Shown here: positions 63,436 to 64,000 of the stretch, piece by piece
Layout of the letters: each line of letters starts with the position of its first letter
How positions within the stretch are numbered: position 1 is the stretch's first letter
Assembly: GCA_028278225.1 (NCBI GenBank)
Contig: JANQEU010000055.1
Coordinates: 1 to 64,000, forward strand
Length of the DNA: 64,000 nucleotides
From: Cyclobacteriaceae bacterium
Lineage (GTDB): Bacteria > Bacteroidota > Bacteroidia > Cytophagales > Cyclobacteriaceae
Reading direction: 5' to 3'
The notes under the pieces: generated by a model
Seen by the model: only the letters and a program-made list of their open reading frames with translations
Databases searched by the model: none
Told to the model about the DNA's origin: nothing
Translations under genes and position numbers: made by a program

Positions 63436-64000
63436 TCAAGCCAAAGTAGGTAACACCTCGCGAATAAAAGACCTGATGCCAATGGCACGTATATTCTGCT
63501 TCAATGGAAAGTCATCTTCCTTCGGTGTTATGATGTAGTTCCGGCTGGTATCCAGGTCTTCGGTCCCGTTGACAAGAGCTTTACTTACTTTAGGTGTGGC
63601 AGTGAATTTTACTTCCAGGCCGGCAATTGGTTGCAGGCTTTTTGACAGTACGATATCCACCTCCGTACCGGCATGCGTCCGATAATAGTAGATGTCCAGA
63701 CTTTCAGGCTTTTCCGTAATAATTTGCTGAAGAACAAAGGTTTCCCATGAGGCTCCTAAATTGGGATGGCCAAGCAATTGATCATAGGAATTGACACGTA
63801 ACAGTCCATGAAGTACGCCCGTGTCCGAAACATAAATTTTAGGTGATTTGACAATCCTCTTTTTCGCATTATAGGAGAAAGGCTGCAACCTGTTTATCAT
63901 GAATGTGCCTTCAAGAAAATCGACATACTTGTTGATTGTGTGATTCGACAGGCCCAGGGATTTACCGATCGAAGTAGCGTTGAACAGACCACCGGTCTGC
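63436..64000 (-). CDS. AAA ATPase with DUF4143 domain, 5' end outside window
   Basis: The C-terminal part of an ATP-binding DUF4143 protein. It reads open to the window edge with SIGKSLGLSNHTINKYVDFL, the winged-helix linker preceding DUF4143, then LQPFSYNAKKRIVKSPKIYVSD without a break, SWETFVLQQI, and YYYRTHAGTEVDIVLS with a nuclease-like E-VDIV core. The N-terminal AAA domain would lie beyond 64000. An in-frame ATG at 63900 is internal, not the start. Full proteins are about 380-400 residues. The role is unknown; the family is widespread and often accessory. Confidence 0.85.
   Translation of the reverse strand, partial: QTGGLFNATSIGKSLGLSNHTINKYVDFLEGTFMINRLQPFSYNAKKRIVKSPKIYVSDTGVLHGLLRVNSYDQLLGHPNLGASWETFVLQQIITEKPESLDIYYYRTHAGTEVDIVLSKSLQPIAGLEVKFTATPKVSKALVNGTEDLDTSRNYIITPKEDDFPLKQNIRAIGIRSFIREVLPTLA

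Noticed and set aside
63436-63900. Complete 154-residue gene
   Set aside because: The frame stays open through the window edge with the expected winged-helix sequence before the ATG at 63900, so it is the 3' part of a larger AAA/DUF4143 gene.

Overview
The window looks like a chromosomal segment of a Bacteroidota bacterium, most likely of the order Cytophagales. The evidence is a type IX secretion sorting domain, a SusC-like TonB-dependent receptor with an N-terminal STN domain, a FecR protein with a C-terminal DUF4974-like domain, a DUF4249 lipoprotein, a UpxY-type NusG paralogue, many PadR/FtsX-permease pairs, and a promoter of the TTG-N19-TAnnTTTG type before the tRNA. No 16S gene is present, so the genus cannot be named.

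Region 1 (1-16.4 kb) is an accessory island. Two nearly identical, same-orientation miniature elements of about 208 bp (1-208 and 15692-15899) lie at its edges, and a diverged relative (15972-16184) follows the second. Between them are an AbiEii-type nucleotidyltransferase toxin with its Xre antitoxin, a large secreted DigH-like/amidase fusion enzyme, a tRNA-Asn preceded by a broken tRNA-Asn copy and followed by a ~102-bp repeat array made of its own 3' end plus terminators, the two outer ends of a deleted type I restriction locus, a two-gene GIY-YIG/KAP-NTPase module, GIY-YIG and Xre gene fragments, a Schlafen-type AlbA_2 protein, an ECF sigma factor and a CotH-like secreted protein. This is the part most likely to hold an undescribed defence system.

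Region 2 (16.4-28.7 kb): a MarR-methyltransferase-PEP-mutase-family operon, an outer-membrane barrel protein, two serine beta-lactamase-fold lipoproteins, a FecR/TonB-receptor/DUF4249 uptake operon, a second MarR gene, an orphan NusG paralogue and a ProC-like reductase. The FecR/receptor operon has no adjacent sigma factor and the ECF gene at 12.5 kb has no FecR, so the pair may have been pulled apart.

Region 3 (28.7-37.3 kb): a truncated secreted peptide, a membrane-anchored alpha/beta hydrolase, a barrel-like protein, an S41 peptidase lipoprotein, an HExxH metallopeptidase lipoprotein, a metallo-beta-lactamase-fold protein, and a two-subunit Fe-S/molybdopterin oxidoreductase.

Region 4 (37.3-49.2 kb): four large MacB/FtsX-type permeases with three PadR regulators and no ATPase gene. 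Each PadR gene has its own repeat pair upstream, a likely operator.

Region 5 (49.2-60.5 kb): a complete group 3b-type NAD(P)-linked [NiFe]-hydrogenase locus. The maturation genes hypF-D-E-(small membrane protein)-A-B-C run leftward. The structural genes (beta Fe-S subunit, cyclic-nucleotide-binding-domain protein, gamma flavin subunit, small and large NiFe subunits, maturation protease) run rightward from a shared 150-bp divergent control region. Pyruvate phosphate dikinase follows, with a clear terminator. The window ends inside an AAA/DUF4143 ATPase gene.
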